The notes beneath the pieces are model-generated. The model ran no database searches and had not been told where the DNA came from. It saw nothing but the letters and a program-made list of their open reading frames with translations. From the NCBI GenBank assembly GCA_963735495.1, contig CAVTLG010000002.1, positions 1,736,001 to 1,800,000 of the forward strand: DNA of 64,000 nt, written 5' to 3'. The position numbers and the translations under genes are program-made. This document shows positions 1 through 11,338 of the stretch, in pieces; the first letter of the stretch is position 1, and each line of letters begins with the position of its first letter. This stretch comes from CAVTLG01 sp963735495. GTDB lineage: Bacteria > Chloroflexota > Ktedonobacteria > Ktedonobacterales > Ktedonobacteraceae.

Positions 1-1781
<1,781 letters not shown>

Positions 1782-1897
1782 CCCTCGTGTGTGTTTGTTC
1801 TGTGAGGGAATGAGATGATGCGCTGCTTCGCTCTTGTGCGCAGCGCGCTCGGCAAAATTGAGGAAATTGCTCTTCGGTTCAAGGAAAAATCAGTACA

Positions 1898-1930
1898 AAA
1901 AAGTCAATACCATAGTGGTGTTGGCTTTTT
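1898..1930 (+). terminator. rRNA operon terminator
   Basis: A 15-bp hairpin (with three G-T pairs) formed by 'aaaaagtcaatacca' and 'tggtgttggcttttt' around a 3-nt loop, ending in a T run and followed by more Ts. It lies about 115 nt after the 23S end. The sequence between them (1782-1897) has no 5S rRNA, tRNA or convincing ORF, so transcription of this operon seems to stop without a 5S gene. Confidence 0.75.
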
Positions 1931-2050
1931 CGTTTTTGGTGCATATATCCTTGCTTGTGATACAACCATATTCAGTACCAGGCTGATAGAGGTGTACTTT
2001 TTTACACAAAGACCTCCCGGTTAAGATATTAGGCGACCTGGCAACTCACC

Positions 2051-3853
2051 TTATTGTCTGTGCAGTGTCATTCGTATGCATATGTCGACCGTTGTGACAT
2101 CTGCTATCACAATGCTCAGACGCTTGAGAATGTTGGCTTTCTTATTAGTCTGGCTCTGCTCTATCAAGCTTTCCATCCGAAATTGCAGCCCTGCTGGTTG
2201 CTCAATTGTCAGGAACACGTCATGTTTCTGACCGTGTATGCGTGCCGTTGCCCCGGCAATCTCGCACTCCATCCAGGTTACAAACGCTTCTTCGACTTCA
2301 TGCGACTTCTCCACAAACTGGAAATGGTCACGTAGCCAGGTGGTCCCTGCCTCGTCACCCTCGGTCGTAAACTGTAGTTCTCGCCGGGCACTCTTCAGAT
2401 CTGTACAGGGATATGCTCTGGCAAAGTCAATAGTTATCTGTTTGTACCCCTGCGGTCTGGTAAGATTTTCACCCTCTAGCAACGTCCCGGTAAAAGTTTG
2501 TCCTGTGCCTTGTAGCATCCCGTCGATGCGCGGGACACTATGTCCGTAGGAATTCGCGAAAATATTGTCGTAGCGTTTTGCTCCGAAGTAGTCCCGCGAA
2601 TACAAACCTCTTCCGGGATCGGTCAGCAGATTTTCGTCTGCGATGTGCAGAAGAAAGCTGCCCACATCATTATGATTATGTTGTTCATTATTATGTCCTG
2701 CCTTGACGCTCAGTACGACTGGCACGCCCTGGGCCGTATGTGTAAGCAGGCATGCAGTGCCACCTATAGGCAGGCAGGCATCCGTTGGCTGCACTGCATC
2801 AGGCCGGCTACCATCCCACCAGAAGATGTCGCGTAGCATCATAGGCAGTCGCCAATCGCTCTCAGGCTCAGTCGGATGCGCGAGTAGATTGAGCGCTGAT
2901 GGTGAGCCTGTGCGCTTTGCCATGCGTGTAATGATGCCGGGATGAAATCTGACATGTTCCTCACAATCAGCGAAGCTCGCAAACGAGGAACCGGTGAGTT
3001 GCAATTTGGTGGGAAAGGTTGCAATTCTGCTCATCTTTTCCGCTGCTAGCAGATCGATTGTACCTGCGCTACGCGCGTATAATAGCTCTGCCAGGGCCAC
3101 AAAGTTGATCAGTCCATAGTGCCAGTAACTTACACCTTCGGTCGAACTGCCATCTTCTGCAAAGGCGCTATCCACGAAAGCTTGTAGACCACTGAGCGCG
3201 ATCTCAAGTGCGCGCAGCACACGTGCTGGCTCTGGCTCCAGCAGGACAAAGGCTGCCGCGATAGAGCTATTACAGACACCATTCCAGTTACTTGCTTGTT
3301 TGTACCAGCCGTGTAACTGGTGGAAGCGAAGATAAGGGTCGAAAATTCGCTGCTCAATTTCTGTTCGCACACGCTGGCGCACTTCTTCATCCAACGTATC
3401 ACCAAGGAGCAAGAGCGTTTCTGCTAGTAGAAACCCGGTTTCGGCAGAAAATAGATCGATAGGATCGGTCTCATGGGCTGGTAATACCCAGTTGCTCTCC
3501 TCACAGATGTGCCACAGATAATCCTGGAGCACATCTTTTAGTGCTGACTGACCGAGAAACAAACGTAGCGCGGCGGCAGACAATCTTGCTCGTTTGAGGA
3601 AATACGGAGCCTCATAGCGGCTCCGCTCTCCGATACGACGAAAATCGCGATAAAATGTATAGTTGGTCTGTGGGATCAGCTCAATACCTTCCATGAGAGG
3701 CTGGGTCTGCCGGAGCACACATTGAGTTTGTGGCATATGTTCCAATTGTTGCCTCTGATTGCGTGCGGCTTCCAGTTCAGGGAAAGCTGCACATTGGGTA
3801 TACTGAAGCTGCTCCAGTGTTAAGTGAGAAATCTGGGACAGTGAAGATGCCAT
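2051..3853 (-). CDS. Heparinase II/III-like polysaccharide lyase family protein
   Basis: A 600-residue protein with the heparinase II/III fold: an all-alpha toroid in the first ~340 residues (seen as the aromatic-rich 'HGWYKQASNWNGVCN' and 'EGVSYWHYGLINF' blocks) and a beta-sandwich C-terminal half carrying the family signature 'HNHNDVGSF', in which the second His and neighbouring residues normally serve catalysis and metal or structure. Such enzymes cleave uronic-acid-containing polysaccharides by elimination; the substrate here is unknown. No signal peptide is visible, so it is probably cytoplasmic and may act on imported oligosaccharide. It begins 4 nt after the stop of the upstream M1 aminopeptidase gene, implying one transcript and translational coupling. 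Confidence 0.85.
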   Translation of the reverse strand: MASSLSQISHLTLEQLQYTQCAAFPELEAARNQRQQLEHMPQTQCVLRQTQPLMEGIELIPQTNYTFYRDFRRIGERSRYEAPYFLKRARLSAAALRLFLGQSALKDVLQDYLWHICEESNWVLPAHETDPIDLFSAETGFLLAETLLLLGDTLDEEVRQRVRTEIEQRIFDPYLRFHQLHGWYKQASNWNGVCNSSIAAAFVLLEPEPARVLRALEIALSGLQAFVDSAFAEDGSSTEGVSYWHYGLINFVALAELLYARSAGTIDLLAAEKMSRIATFPTKLQLTGSSFASFADCEEHVRFHPGIITRMAKRTGSPSALNLLAHPTEPESDWRLPMMLRDIFWWDGSRPDAVQPTDACLPIGGTACLLTHTAQGVPVVLSVKAGHNNEQHNHNDVGSFLLHIADENLLTDPGRGLYSRDYFGAKRYDNIFANSYGHSVPRIDGMLQGTGQTFTGTLLEGENLTRPQGYKQITIDFARAYPCTDLKSARRELQFTTEGDEAGTTWLRDHFQFVEKSHEVEEAFVTWMECEIAGATARIHGQKHDVFLTIEQPAGLQFRMESLIEQSQTNKKANILKRLSIVIADVTTVDICIRMTLHRQ

Positions 3854-3857
3854 ATCA

Positions 3858-6569
3858 TCACGCTTTCACTCGTGCTTCTAGTGATCCGAGTTGTTCTTTC
3901 AGCTTACGGTTCTCTTCACGTACTTCATCCAGATCATTGCGCAGTTGCTTCAGTTGCTCGCTGCCTTTATCGCCTGTACTGAGCATGTAGGCCGTGACGC
4001 GCATGCGACGCTGTACGCCGGCATCCAGTTCAGCGCTCGCCAGGCGTTCCAGTAACCCGATCACGCGTGTATCGCCAAATTGTGCCAGAGCCGCTGCGGC
4101 AGCGCTGCGTGTGGGACCCCAGCTGTCATGTTCCACTGCGTTGCTAAGCGCTGTTACAGCCCGTTGTCGAGCTTCTTCACTATAGAGATAGCGATTTTGC
4201 CCCACGGTAAGCAGCCCTGCGGCGGCAGCGCGACGTAGCGTTGGGTGGTTTTCTGCGTTATTCAGATAGCTTGCGATAATGTTAATCACGCTATCATCGC
4301 CCGTTGCGGCCAGCCCATTAAAGATGCCACGTTGCACGATATGTGTCCAGCTTGGGCGCGTGAGCAAACTCGTGAGAAAATCAACATTGCCTACAATCCG
4401 TGTCTTACCGAGAGACTCGGCGCAGCTTGTTTCCACCAGGTAACTTACATCACCCTTTTCCAGCACACTACGTAGTGCCTGAGAAGAACGTTGGGCCAGT
4501 TCTAGCTGTTGAGGAGCCTGGAACTCACCTAATCCACGGGCAACAGCGTCACGTACACGCGAGAGTTGCTGAGGATCAAGGGCCTGCAATGCTTGAAGTA
4601 GGACTGCCTGGGCTTTTGCGCTTCCGATTTTGGCGAGCGACCGGGCTGCCGTTGCGCGTACGCCCCAGAATGTATCGTTGTGCAGGGTTGTCGTGAGAGC
4701 CTCGATAGTTGCATCCTCAGGCTTACCACTGAGAGCGTCCGCAGCTTCAATGCGCCCTAGCACGTCAGGATCGTGGGCGAGCTGGTAGCGCAACATTTTT
4801 GCGGAACGTTCAAATGTGAGTGTCTTTAGCAGCCAGCCATCGGGATCAACACGTACGACCAGTGGTTCACGTTCCAACGGTATATAGAAGCTTTGCTCGA
4901 CCTGCCCATCTTCGCCAATTGTCACGCGCAATGGCCGTATATGCGTCTCGGTTGTATGCTCATCCCTGGCAGCATTATCCGTATTGGGCACGACAAATGT
5001 AAGATCGACAGGTGTATAGAAGCAAGGAGTCAAATCATCAACCGTTTGTGTCTGTTTGATCTTCACCTTTGCCAGCTTCAGAGCACTATCCCACGTGTAG
5101 TTGACTTCTAATGCAGGATGGCCGCCGCTATGCACCCATTGTTGGAAGAAGCGCTCCAGGCTATGTCCTGTCACCTCTTCGAGTGTACGCTCCAGGTCAG
5201 CGGTAATGACTTCTCTGGTCCGGTAGCGTTCAAGGTAGGTCTTGATGCCACGTCTGAAAGCAGGCTCACCCAGCTGATGGCGCAACATATGCAGTACCCA
5301 GGAGCCTTTCTTATACAGGTGAGCATCGAACAGCTCAAAGCCTTGATCATGGTAGACATAGTAGACGATGGGACGGCGATAGTGACTATCCTCGGCCAGG
5401 TAGCCTTGTTTTTCAAGCTGCATTGAGTACTTAAACTCGTCGTTACCCTGGTCGTGTTCTTGCCATAAGTTCTCAAAGTAGGTAGCGAAGCCCTCATTCA
5501 GCCAGCCATTGGACCAGTCGCGGCAAGTAACGAGATCGCCGAACCACTGGTGCGCTAATTCGTGAGCAACTACTGATACCAGATCTATATCTAGTGCGGC
5601 TCGCTTATCCATCAGTAAGGCGAAGCTATGGGTGGTAGCTGTTGTATGTTCCATAGCACCGGTGTAGATTTCGACGACCGTTTGCGCATACTTATCGTAG
5701 GGATACTCTACACCGGTATATTCTGAGAAGAAGCGCATCATCTCAGGTGTCTTCCCCATATAGAGAGGAGCATCTTCCTGGCGATCCTTGCGCACATAAT
5801 AGTTGACGGGCTTCCCCTTATAGTTATCTTTGACCACTGCGAAATCACCCACGACTAGTGAGACAAGGTACGCTGCATGGGGCACATCATGCCGCCAATG
5901 ATGTGTCCTTGTGGCACCGTGATCGATGACCGCTAGCAAATTGCCGTTGGAGACCGTCTGGAATTGCGCTGGCACTGTTACAATGATCTCAGTTGTGGCA
6001 CGATCATTGGGCGCATCGTGACAGGGGAACCAGTAGCTATGATAGCGTGGCTGACCAAACGTCCACGCTTGTATAGGACGAGTAGGATCTTCTGGAGCAG
6101 GCTTGATAAAGTGTAGCCCAGCTCGTGGTTTGGCGTGATAGGTCACTGCAATAGTGAATTCTTCACCATATGGGTAGGGACGATCCAATGTCACACTTAG
6201 TTGTTTATCTGTTGTTGCATAAGCCAGTTTTGTCCCATTGGTTAGTGCTACACTCTCGATTTGCAGTTCAACGGCGTCAAAAGTGATGGTCTTCACCTCG
6301 TCATACAATGCTGAGAATGTTGTATAGGCCGTGCCGTTGATCGTTTCTTGCTCGAAGTCAAGGTTAATCTCCAGTTTCACATGCCGCGCATCGGCGGGCC
6401 GATCTGGAGCATAGTGTAACTGATCGCCGGGTAATTCAAATGCGTGAGATTTTGGGGCTGGAAGCGCGCCCTGTTGCTCCAGCAGCAGCAAGCTATAGCC
6501 TGCGCCGAGGTCAATAGTCTGTGCTCGATTACAATGTTTCAACGTTCTAATCTCCTCTTCTGATAACAC
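3858..6569 (-). CDS. M1 family zinc aminopeptidase with HEAT repeats
   Basis: A 903-residue aminopeptidase N-like protein. Residues 60-245 form the N-terminal beta-saddle. The zinc site is HELAH at 336-340 with the distal Glu in 'WLNEGF' (E359). The usual exopeptidase GAMEN motif reads GAMEH (304-308), a final-position variant. Residues ~600-870 contain degenerate HEAT/armadillo-type repeats rich in Ala-Leu helices, followed by a short Lys/Glu-rich coiled coil at the C-terminus. It trims N-terminal residues from peptides. The start is GTG at 6569, preceded by 'aaggtagcat'; the nearby ATG is out of frame. It is the first gene of a two-gene operon with the heparinase-like protein. Confidence 0.92.
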   Translation of the reverse strand: MLSEEEIRTLKHCNRAQTIDLGAGYSLLLLEQQGALPAPKSHAFELPGDQLHYAPDRPADARHVKLEINLDFEQETINGTAYTTFSALYDEVKTITFDAVELQIESVALTNGTKLAYATTDKQLSVTLDRPYPYGEEFTIAVTYHAKPRAGLHFIKPAPEDPTRPIQAWTFGQPRYHSYWFPCHDAPNDRATTEIIVTVPAQFQTVSNGNLLAVIDHGATRTHHWRHDVPHAAYLVSLVVGDFAVVKDNYKGKPVNYYVRKDRQEDAPLYMGKTPEMMRFFSEYTGVEYPYDKYAQTVVEIYTGAMEHTTATTHSFALLMDKRAALDIDLVSVVAHELAHQWFGDLVTCRDWSNGWLNEGFATYFENLWQEHDQGNDEFKYSMQLEKQGYLAEDSHYRRPIVYYVYHDQGFELFDAHLYKKGSWVLHMLRHQLGEPAFRRGIKTYLERYRTREVITADLERTLEEVTGHSLERFFQQWVHSGGHPALEVNYTWDSALKLAKVKIKQTQTVDDLTPCFYTPVDLTFVVPNTDNAARDEHTTETHIRPLRVTIGEDGQVEQSFYIPLEREPLVVRVDPDGWLLKTLTFERSAKMLRYQLAHDPDVLGRIEAADALSGKPEDATIEALTTTLHNDTFWGVRATAARSLAKIGSAKAQAVLLQALQALDPQQLSRVRDAVARGLGEFQAPQQLELAQRSSQALRSVLEKGDVSYLVETSCAESLGKTRIVGNVDFLTSLLTRPSWTHIVQRGIFNGLAATGDDSVINIIASYLNNAENHPTLRRAAAAGLLTVGQNRYLYSEEARQRAVTALSNAVEHDSWGPTRSAAAAALAQFGDTRVIGLLERLASAELDAGVQRRMRVTAYMLSTGDKGSEQLKQLRNDLDEVREENRKLKEQLGSLEARVKA

Positions 6570-6643
6570 ATGCTACCTTGAGCTAAACATAATCCTGGTA
6601 TGGGCAATATCGTAACTGGCGCATATCTGTCAGATCCCTCCGA

Positions 6644-6876
6644 CTATGGGCCTTCTGACCGGGCCAGAGCTAATGTTGTATGCCCACAACCGTGTTTCTG
6701 AGCGTACCAATCTGCACTGTCAGATTCCATCACGTCGCCAGGCTGCAAAAACTCTGGGGGTGTCCGCGAGAAACCTACGCCACTGGGTGTACCGGTCGCA
6801 ATAATATCTCCCGCTTCTAGCGTCATGCCACGTGAAAGGACGGCAATGATGGAGTCTCTTTCTGTGGAATTTCAAC
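6644..6876 (-). pseudogene. Fumarylacetoacetate hydrolase family remnant (C-terminal fragment)
   Basis: Translation of the minus strand gives the C-terminal core typical of FAH-family hydrolases: 'RDSIIAVLSRGMTLEAGDII' followed by 'ATGTPSGVGFSRTPPEFLQP' and 'GDVME'. An intact family member is about 250-300 residues; only about 75 recognisable residues remain. The reading frame is closed upstream and the usual C-terminal strand is replaced by unrelated residues. It sits between the aminopeptidase and the Nramp transporter and is most likely the relic of a deleted gene. Confidence 0.75.
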
Positions 6877-7080
6877 TCTCACAGCGTTGGCGTAACCGTG
6901 GGAGTTTATAAAACACCGATCATAGCTATTTTACACCATTTCAACGTGTATGTATCACATCTTATGCTGCTTATTTGTGTATTTTTGTGATTGATATCCT
7001 CTTTGCTTGTTTTCCCGCAGGTGTGATTTGAGTGGAGAAGCCTTTTGTCTATTTCATACAAATTCGCTGTTTTAGGGATC

Positions 7081-7110
7081 TTGACAAATATTTAAAAGTA
7101 ATGTTAACAT
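7081..7110 (+). promoter_or_regulatory. Candidate sigma-70-type promoter for the Nramp transporter
   Basis: A perfect -35 box TTGACA (7081-7086) is followed 18 nt later by TAACAT (7105-7110), a 4/6 match to the -10 consensus. It lies in a strikingly AT-rich stretch about 70 nt upstream of the gene start. No clear MntR/DtxR-type operator palindrome was found. Confidence 0.5.
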
Positions 7111-7176
7111 AATTTTAGATCTATAAAATATTTAGTTTTGAAATGCCGAAAAGAATGGAAGCTTAGGAGAACATGC

Positions 7177-8532
7177 ATGAGAACCTACCCCTCTTCCCCA
7201 TCCTCTTCAGAGTTGTCTGACCGTGGCGTCATTAAGGAGTTGCCTGAAGAAGTTGGGACGCGCGCTGCCGCACGTGCTGCGCTTGATGGACGTAAAAAAG
7301 GCGTGCTCGCCCTCCTCCCGTTCCTGGGACCAGCCTTTATTGCCTGTGTGGCCTATGTTGATCCGGGCAATTTTGCTACCAACATCCAGGGTGGTAGTGC
7401 CTTTGGCTATAACCTGCTCTGGGTTATTGTGCTTGCCAACCTGATGGCGATGTTGTTGCAAACGATGTCTGCGAAACTTGGTCTGGCGACGGGGCATAAT
7501 CTGGCAGAAATGTGCCGTGAGCGCTTTTCAAAACCGGTGGTGTATGCCATGTGGATCATCTCTGAGATTATGGCGATGTCCACCGATCTCGCCGAGTTTC
7601 TAGGAGCCAGCATCGCCCTCAATCTCTTATTTGGTATACCCTTGCTCTATGCCACCCTCCTTACCGGGGTTATCACGTTCCTGATCTTATCGTTGGAACG
7701 CCGGGGTTTTCGTCCTTTAGAGGCAGTGATTACGGCGCTCGTCGCTGTGATTGCGCTGTGTTATGTGCTTGAGACGTTCTTCTCTCGTCCTGATTGGGGG
7801 CAAGTGAGTTTTCATGCTGTTGTCCCCTGGCTCGGAGGAACCCAGAGTATTCTCTTCTCGGTCGGCATTATTGGGGCAACCGTCATGCCTCATGTGATCT
7901 ATTTGCACTCTTCATTAACCCAACAACGCATTGTCCCACGTAGTGAACAAGAGGCGCGGCGTATTTTCCGCTGGAGCATTCCAGATGTGGTGATTGCCAT
8001 GGGGCTGGCAGGGCTGGTCAATATGGCCATGCTTTATATGGCAGCCGCAACCTTTCATGCTCATGGAGATAGTAATATCGCTGATATCAACACTGCTTTC
8101 AAGACGCTTACGCCTCTGCTTGGTGGTGCGGCTAGCATCGTTTTTGCCATCTCGCTACTCGCCTCTGGTCTCTCCAGTTCCACAGTTGGCACGATGGCCG
8201 GGCAGGTTATCATGCAAGGTTTTGTCGGCTTCACTATTCCCATCTGGGTGCGTCGCCTGGTGACGATGGTCCCGGCTGTGGTGGTGGCTGCAATCGGCTT
8301 AAATCCTACCAGTACCCTGGTGATTAGCCAGGTGGTGCTCAGCTTTGTGCTCCCACTGCCTATCATCACTCTCGTAATATTTACAAGCAAACGTGATGTC
8401 ATGGGGACTCTGGTGAATAAAGCGATCACGACCTGGGCGGCGATAGCCTGTAGTGCGGTCATTCTCAGCCTCAATATCTGGCTGTTATACTCCACCTTTG
8501 CCCCGTTCTTTGGCTGGTGGCAACCGAGCTAG
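7177..8532 (+). CDS. mntH: Nramp-family divalent metal ion transporter
   Basis: A 451-residue polytopic membrane protein of the Nramp/MntH family, which imports Mn2+ or Fe2+ with protons. The metal-site motif DPGN in TM1 appears as 'AYVDPGNFATNIQGG', and the TM6 'MPH' motif appears as 'ATVMPHVIYLHSS'. About 11 hydrophobic segments can be counted. The ORF is open back to a TTG at 7138, but ATG 7177 is preferred because 'taggaga' (7164-7170) lies at proper ribosome-binding distance. It is monocistronic, between a strong upstream promoter and a downstream terminator. The sequence alone does not decide Mn versus Fe specificity. Confidence 0.93.
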   Translation: MRTYPSSPSSSELSDRGVIKELPEEVGTRAAARAALDGRKKGVLALLPFLGPAFIACVAYVDPGNFATNIQGGSAFGYNLLWVIVLANLMAMLLQTMSAKLGLATGHNLAEMCRERFSKPVVYAMWIISEIMAMSTDLAEFLGASIALNLLFGIPLLYATLLTGVITFLILSLERRGFRPLEAVITALVAVIALCYVLETFFSRPDWGQVSFHAVVPWLGGTQSILFSVGIIGATVMPHVIYLHSSLTQQRIVPRSEQEARRIFRWSIPDVVIAMGLAGLVNMAMLYMAAATFHAHGDSNIADINTAFKTLTPLLGGAASIVFAISLLASGLSSSTVGTMAGQVIMQGFVGFTIPIWVRRLVTMVPAVVVAAIGLNPTSTLVISQVVLSFVLPLPIITLVIFTSKRDVMGTLVNKAITTWAAIACSAVILSLNIWLLYSTFAPFFGWWQPS

Positions 8533-8561
8533 TATTTACTGGAAGTGCCAGCTTGTCGTAT

Positions 8562-8599
8562 GCCTCTTCTCTGTTGCTTTTGTGCCAAGGAGAAGAGGC
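8562..8599. terminator. Bidirectional terminator between convergent genes
   Basis: A perfect 10-bp inverted repeat 'gcctcttctc'/'gagaagaggc' with an 18-nt loop lies between the convergent transporter and ACT-protein genes, touching the stop codon of the latter. The lack of a long T tract lowers certainty. Confidence 0.6.
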
Positions 8600-8985
8600 T
8601 ATTTGCGTAGAAATGTATGACCGGCGCGGGTAAGTACCTCTACGGCTTGTTCCAGGTCAACCTCTCTAACGAGTAAGTGGTCAGTTTCATAGGTGGCAAT
8701 AGCTAAGACGCTGATATTGGCCTCTGCCAGTGGCAATGCGAGCGAGGCATGCACTCCTGCCACAGAGAAATCGAAGGGACCTTCCACTTTGAGACAATGC
8801 CATCCACGCTCCGCCTGCGCGTCAGAGGGGACATTGTCCTGTGGGCAGATAATGGAGAGTTCTTCGGTGGTGCGCGTCAAAGAGACGAAGTCTCCGATGA
8901 GTGCCCAGGGGGGAATGTAGCCATCCGGGTGAAGTCGACAAATGGCAAAGAGTTGCGGAAAAATAGTCAGGGTCAACTTGTACAT
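8599..8985 (-). CDS. ACT domain-containing protein (COG3603-like)
   Basis: A 128-residue protein resembling stand-alone double-ACT proteins of the COG3603 type, which are thought to bind amino acids and regulate partner enzymes. Visible features are an N-terminal strand 'YKLTLTIFPQLFAICRL', a 'GDFVSLTRTTEELSIIC' ACT core and a second ACT-like half 'FSVAGVHASLALPLAEANIS' ending in 'VREVDLEQAVEVLTRAGH'. The open frame extends to 9066, but ATG 8985 has a clear ribosome-binding site ('aaggaagg') about 6 nt upstream. The ligand cannot be inferred. The region 8986-9300 between this gene and aroE holds no convincing gene. Confidence 0.8.
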   Translation of the reverse strand: MYKLTLTIFPQLFAICRLHPDGYIPPWALIGDFVSLTRTTEELSIICPQDNVPSDAQAERGWHCLKVEGPFDFSVAGVHASLALPLAEANISVLAIATYETDHLLVREVDLEQAVEVLTRAGHTFLRK

Positions 8986-9300
8986 AAATCGTTCCTTCCT
9001 TTTTACTCTTCCCGGCATTGTACTCGCGTGAGTGCGGATATGAGCCACGGCAGTGGTATTTTGCATGCCTACAGGTCTTTAGTCTGGCAACGCCAAAGGA
9101 ATGGACAAGAAGCACTCCTTCTGATGCAATAGAGCTGCGCAGCGGCTACGAGACGCGCAACAGATGTAGAAGGAACAGATTACATCCAGCGCTATCATAG
9201 AGCTGTCCGTCGTTTGGGTAAAAGGGAATCATCACACTTCTTGTTGCCTTATTTTATCACAACAGGCGCTCTATATGGAGAAAAAGCCGGGGGTATTACA

Positions 9301-10233
9301 CTACATCATCAATGCGTCGCGCATAACCTCTAGTGGTGCAGGCTGGTTTGTCCATAAGTGGAAGGCGAGAGCGCCTTGATGGAGGAGCATGGAGAGTCCA
9401 TTGGCTGTACGTAGCCCCATTGCGCGTGCCTGGATCAGCAGGTACGTCTGGGAAGGATTGTAGATCATATCGTAGACGAAGGTATCGGGATCGAAACGAG
9501 CCAGGCCCTCGGCTGTGAGCGGGCTGACATCCCCATGCATGCCCAATGACGTTGCGTTAATAATAATCGACGCTGAGTGGGGAATCAGAAACGTCGGATC
9601 GCTCAGGCTAAACACTGGTCCATCGTAGGTCTGTTGCAACTCAGTTGCGAGCAATTGGGCGCGTTTGAGATGGCGGTTGAGAATGATCAGGCGTTCAATG
9701 CCAGCTTCGACCAGCCCGAAGGCGGCCCCACGGGCAGCGCCACCTGCGCCTAAAAGGACCGCTGTGTAGCCTTTGAGTGAGATACGGCCATCCTCGCGCA
9801 ATGAACCCAGACCGTGCTCATGCAAGGCGTAGAGCAGACCTGTGGCATCGGTGTTATAGCCATATAGATAGTCATCGCGGTGAACGATGGTATTGACAGC
9901 TCCAATACGCTCTGCCATTGGATCAATCTTATCCAATAGTGGAAGAACGGCTTCTTTGTAGGGAATCGTGACGTTCGCTCCAAGACAATCGGCTTCGCAG
10001 AGAGAGCGTACGCGTTCCACGAGTTGAGATGGGGTGGTTTGCCACAACTCGTAGTGAGCAGGAAAATGCAACGCATCGAACGCAGCTTGCTGAAAACGCG
10101 GCGAGTAAGAATGCGCGACAGGATTTCCAATCAGTCCCACGCGAGAAGGGCTGGTAGATCGCAATAACGGTTTATGCCAGGTAGACATCCATGCACCAAT
10201 TTTCTGTGTATAAGCAATAGCAATTGCAAACAC
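9301..10233 (-). CDS. aroE: Shikimate 5-dehydrogenase
   Basis: An NADPH-dependent enzyme converting 3-dehydroshikimate to shikimate in aromatic amino acid synthesis. The substrate-binding N-terminal domain has 'VGLIGNPVAHSYSPRFQQAA' and 'GANVTIPYKEAVLPLLD', containing the catalytic Lys (in 'PYKE'), followed by 'GAVNTIV' and 'GYNTDATGLLYAL' (catalytic Asp). The Rossmann motif is 'LLGAGGAARGAAFGL' and the C-terminal signature is 'ANGLSMLLHQGALAFHLW'. Neither the GTG at 10233 nor the ATG at 10188 has a strong ribosome-binding site; homology begins around residue 30, so 10188 is equally plausible. It stands alone here, away from other aro genes. Confidence 0.93.
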   Translation of the reverse strand: MFAIAIAYTQKIGAWMSTWHKPLLRSTSPSRVGLIGNPVAHSYSPRFQQAAFDALHFPAHYELWQTTPSQLVERVRSLCEADCLGANVTIPYKEAVLPLLDKIDPMAERIGAVNTIVHRDDYLYGYNTDATGLLYALHEHGLGSLREDGRISLKGYTAVLLGAGGAARGAAFGLVEAGIERLIILNRHLKRAQLLATELQQTYDGPVFSLSDPTFLIPHSASIIINATSLGMHGDVSPLTAEGLARFDPDTFVYDMIYNPSQTYLLIQARAMGLRTANGLSMLLHQGALAFHLWTNQPAPLEVMRDALMM

Positions 10234-10413
10234 GCCCGGTTAATTTGTTGTTAGTATACCAGATGTGACCGTGTAGGAGAAGGCTCATTGTCTGTGGATA
10301 TAAGCGATATCCCAGGATCGACCATACCCAGCCTTGTGGTAATATACACTAATGGTAACAAATCTGGTAGAGAGAAACAACTACAAAATGTGGTAACTCT
10401 TCAGGCCAGCAAT

Positions 10414-10492
10414 GCGTAGCGACAAGCCCTTGCGGTTGTTGAGCGTGCAAGAGCGTCGAACCGCGTAGCGACAAGCCCTTGCGGTTGTCGAG
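10414..10492 (+). repeat. Two copies of a dispersed 'gcgtagcgacaagcccttgc' repeat
   Basis: The 26-nt unit starting 'gcgtagcgacaagcccttgc' and ending 'ggttgt' occurs at 10414-10439 and 10463-10488, the second followed by 'cgagca'. The same core appears in reverse orientation twice at 57571-57691. Both copies lie immediately upstream of the NUDIX gene. Confidence 0.85.
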
Positions 10493-10509
10493 CATGGAGA
10501 AATTAGTGT

Positions 10510-11301
10510 ATGATGGCGCAAATCCGAACAGCAGCGACGGTACTATTGTTGCGTGATATCCCTTCCGAGCAAGCTATGGAAGTATTTATGGTACGGCGCG
10601 CTGTACAAAGCGAGTTTATGCCGGACGTCTATGTCTTCCCTGGTGGTTCTGTCTCGCCAGATGACTACCGGGTCGAGGAAGCTGCTGGTTTTTGTAGATC
10701 GGTAACTCTCTCCATTGTAGACCCTGAAGGGCGCACTGCATCTGGTAGTGGAATACGAGCGGCTGCCATTCGTGAACTGTTTGAAGAGGCAAACGTGCTT
10801 CTCGCGTATCATGGAGATACGATACTCGCCATCAATGCAACAAATAGTGCGCGTTTTGCGGAGTACCGTCGTGCTTTTAATACTGGCATGGGATCGCTGC
10901 TGGCCATGGCACAGAGCGAGCAACTCGTGCTGGCTACTGATCAGCTTGCTTACTTCGCACATTGGATTACGCCAGAAGGTCTGCCGAAACGCTATGATAC
11001 CCACTTCTTTCTCGCTCACGCTCCCGACTTCCAGGAAACGGTCTATGATCCACGAGAGACATCCGCTGGTATCTGGATTCAACCCGCTATAGCCATCGAA
11101 CGTTGCCAGCAAGCCAGTTTCCCATTGGCATTTCCAACGTTCCAGCAACTCCGTTTGTTGAGCGCCTTCCACAGCGTTGCGGAGGCGTTTGCCAGTGTCA
11201 CAAACCATTATGTGACGACGTCTCTACCAATCCTGGAGCAGCAACAAGGTAGAGCATACGTCTATTTACCCGCAGATCCAGCACACAGGTGGCAATTATA
11301 A
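10510..11301 (+). CDS. NUDIX hydrolase (NUDT19-like)
   Basis: A 263-residue NUDIX superfamily hydrolase, a class that cleaves nucleoside diphosphates linked to another moiety, including CoA derivatives. The N-terminus 'RTAATVLLLRD' begins the fold, 'DVYVFPGGSVSPDD' supplies the glycines, and the catalytic helix is 'AIRELFEEANVLL' (RExxEE). The insert between the glycines and the RExxEE helix is longer than in MutT, as in the NUDT19/RP2 subgroup, which prompts the suggestion of an acyl-CoA or related substrate; this is an inference. ATG 10510 and ATG 10513 are adjacent, with 'ggagaa' upstream. The metallo-beta-lactamase gene follows after 37 nt, probably as an operon. Confidence 0.88.
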   Translation: MMAQIRTAATVLLLRDIPSEQAMEVFMVRRAVQSEFMPDVYVFPGGSVSPDDYRVEEAAGFCRSVTLSIVDPEGRTASGSGIRAAAIRELFEEANVLLAYHGDTILAINATNSARFAEYRRAFNTGMGSLLAMAQSEQLVLATDQLAYFAHWITPEGLPKRYDTHFFLAHAPDFQETVYDPRETSAGIWIQPAIAIERCQQASFPLAFPTFQQLRLLSAFHSVAEAFASVTNHYVTTSLPILEQQQGRAYVYLPADPAHRWQL

Positions 11302-11338
11302 GTGCGTCATCGTTATTCAACCGCAAATAGGAAGAGTT

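Noticed and set aside
7081..7176. MntR or DtxR operator upstream of the Nramp gene
   Set aside because: AT-rich but no convincing match to either palindrome.
10543..11208. 221-codon minus-strand frame opposite the NUDIX gene
   Set aside because: The plus-strand frame carries the NUDIX box; this one has no family and no ribosome-binding site.
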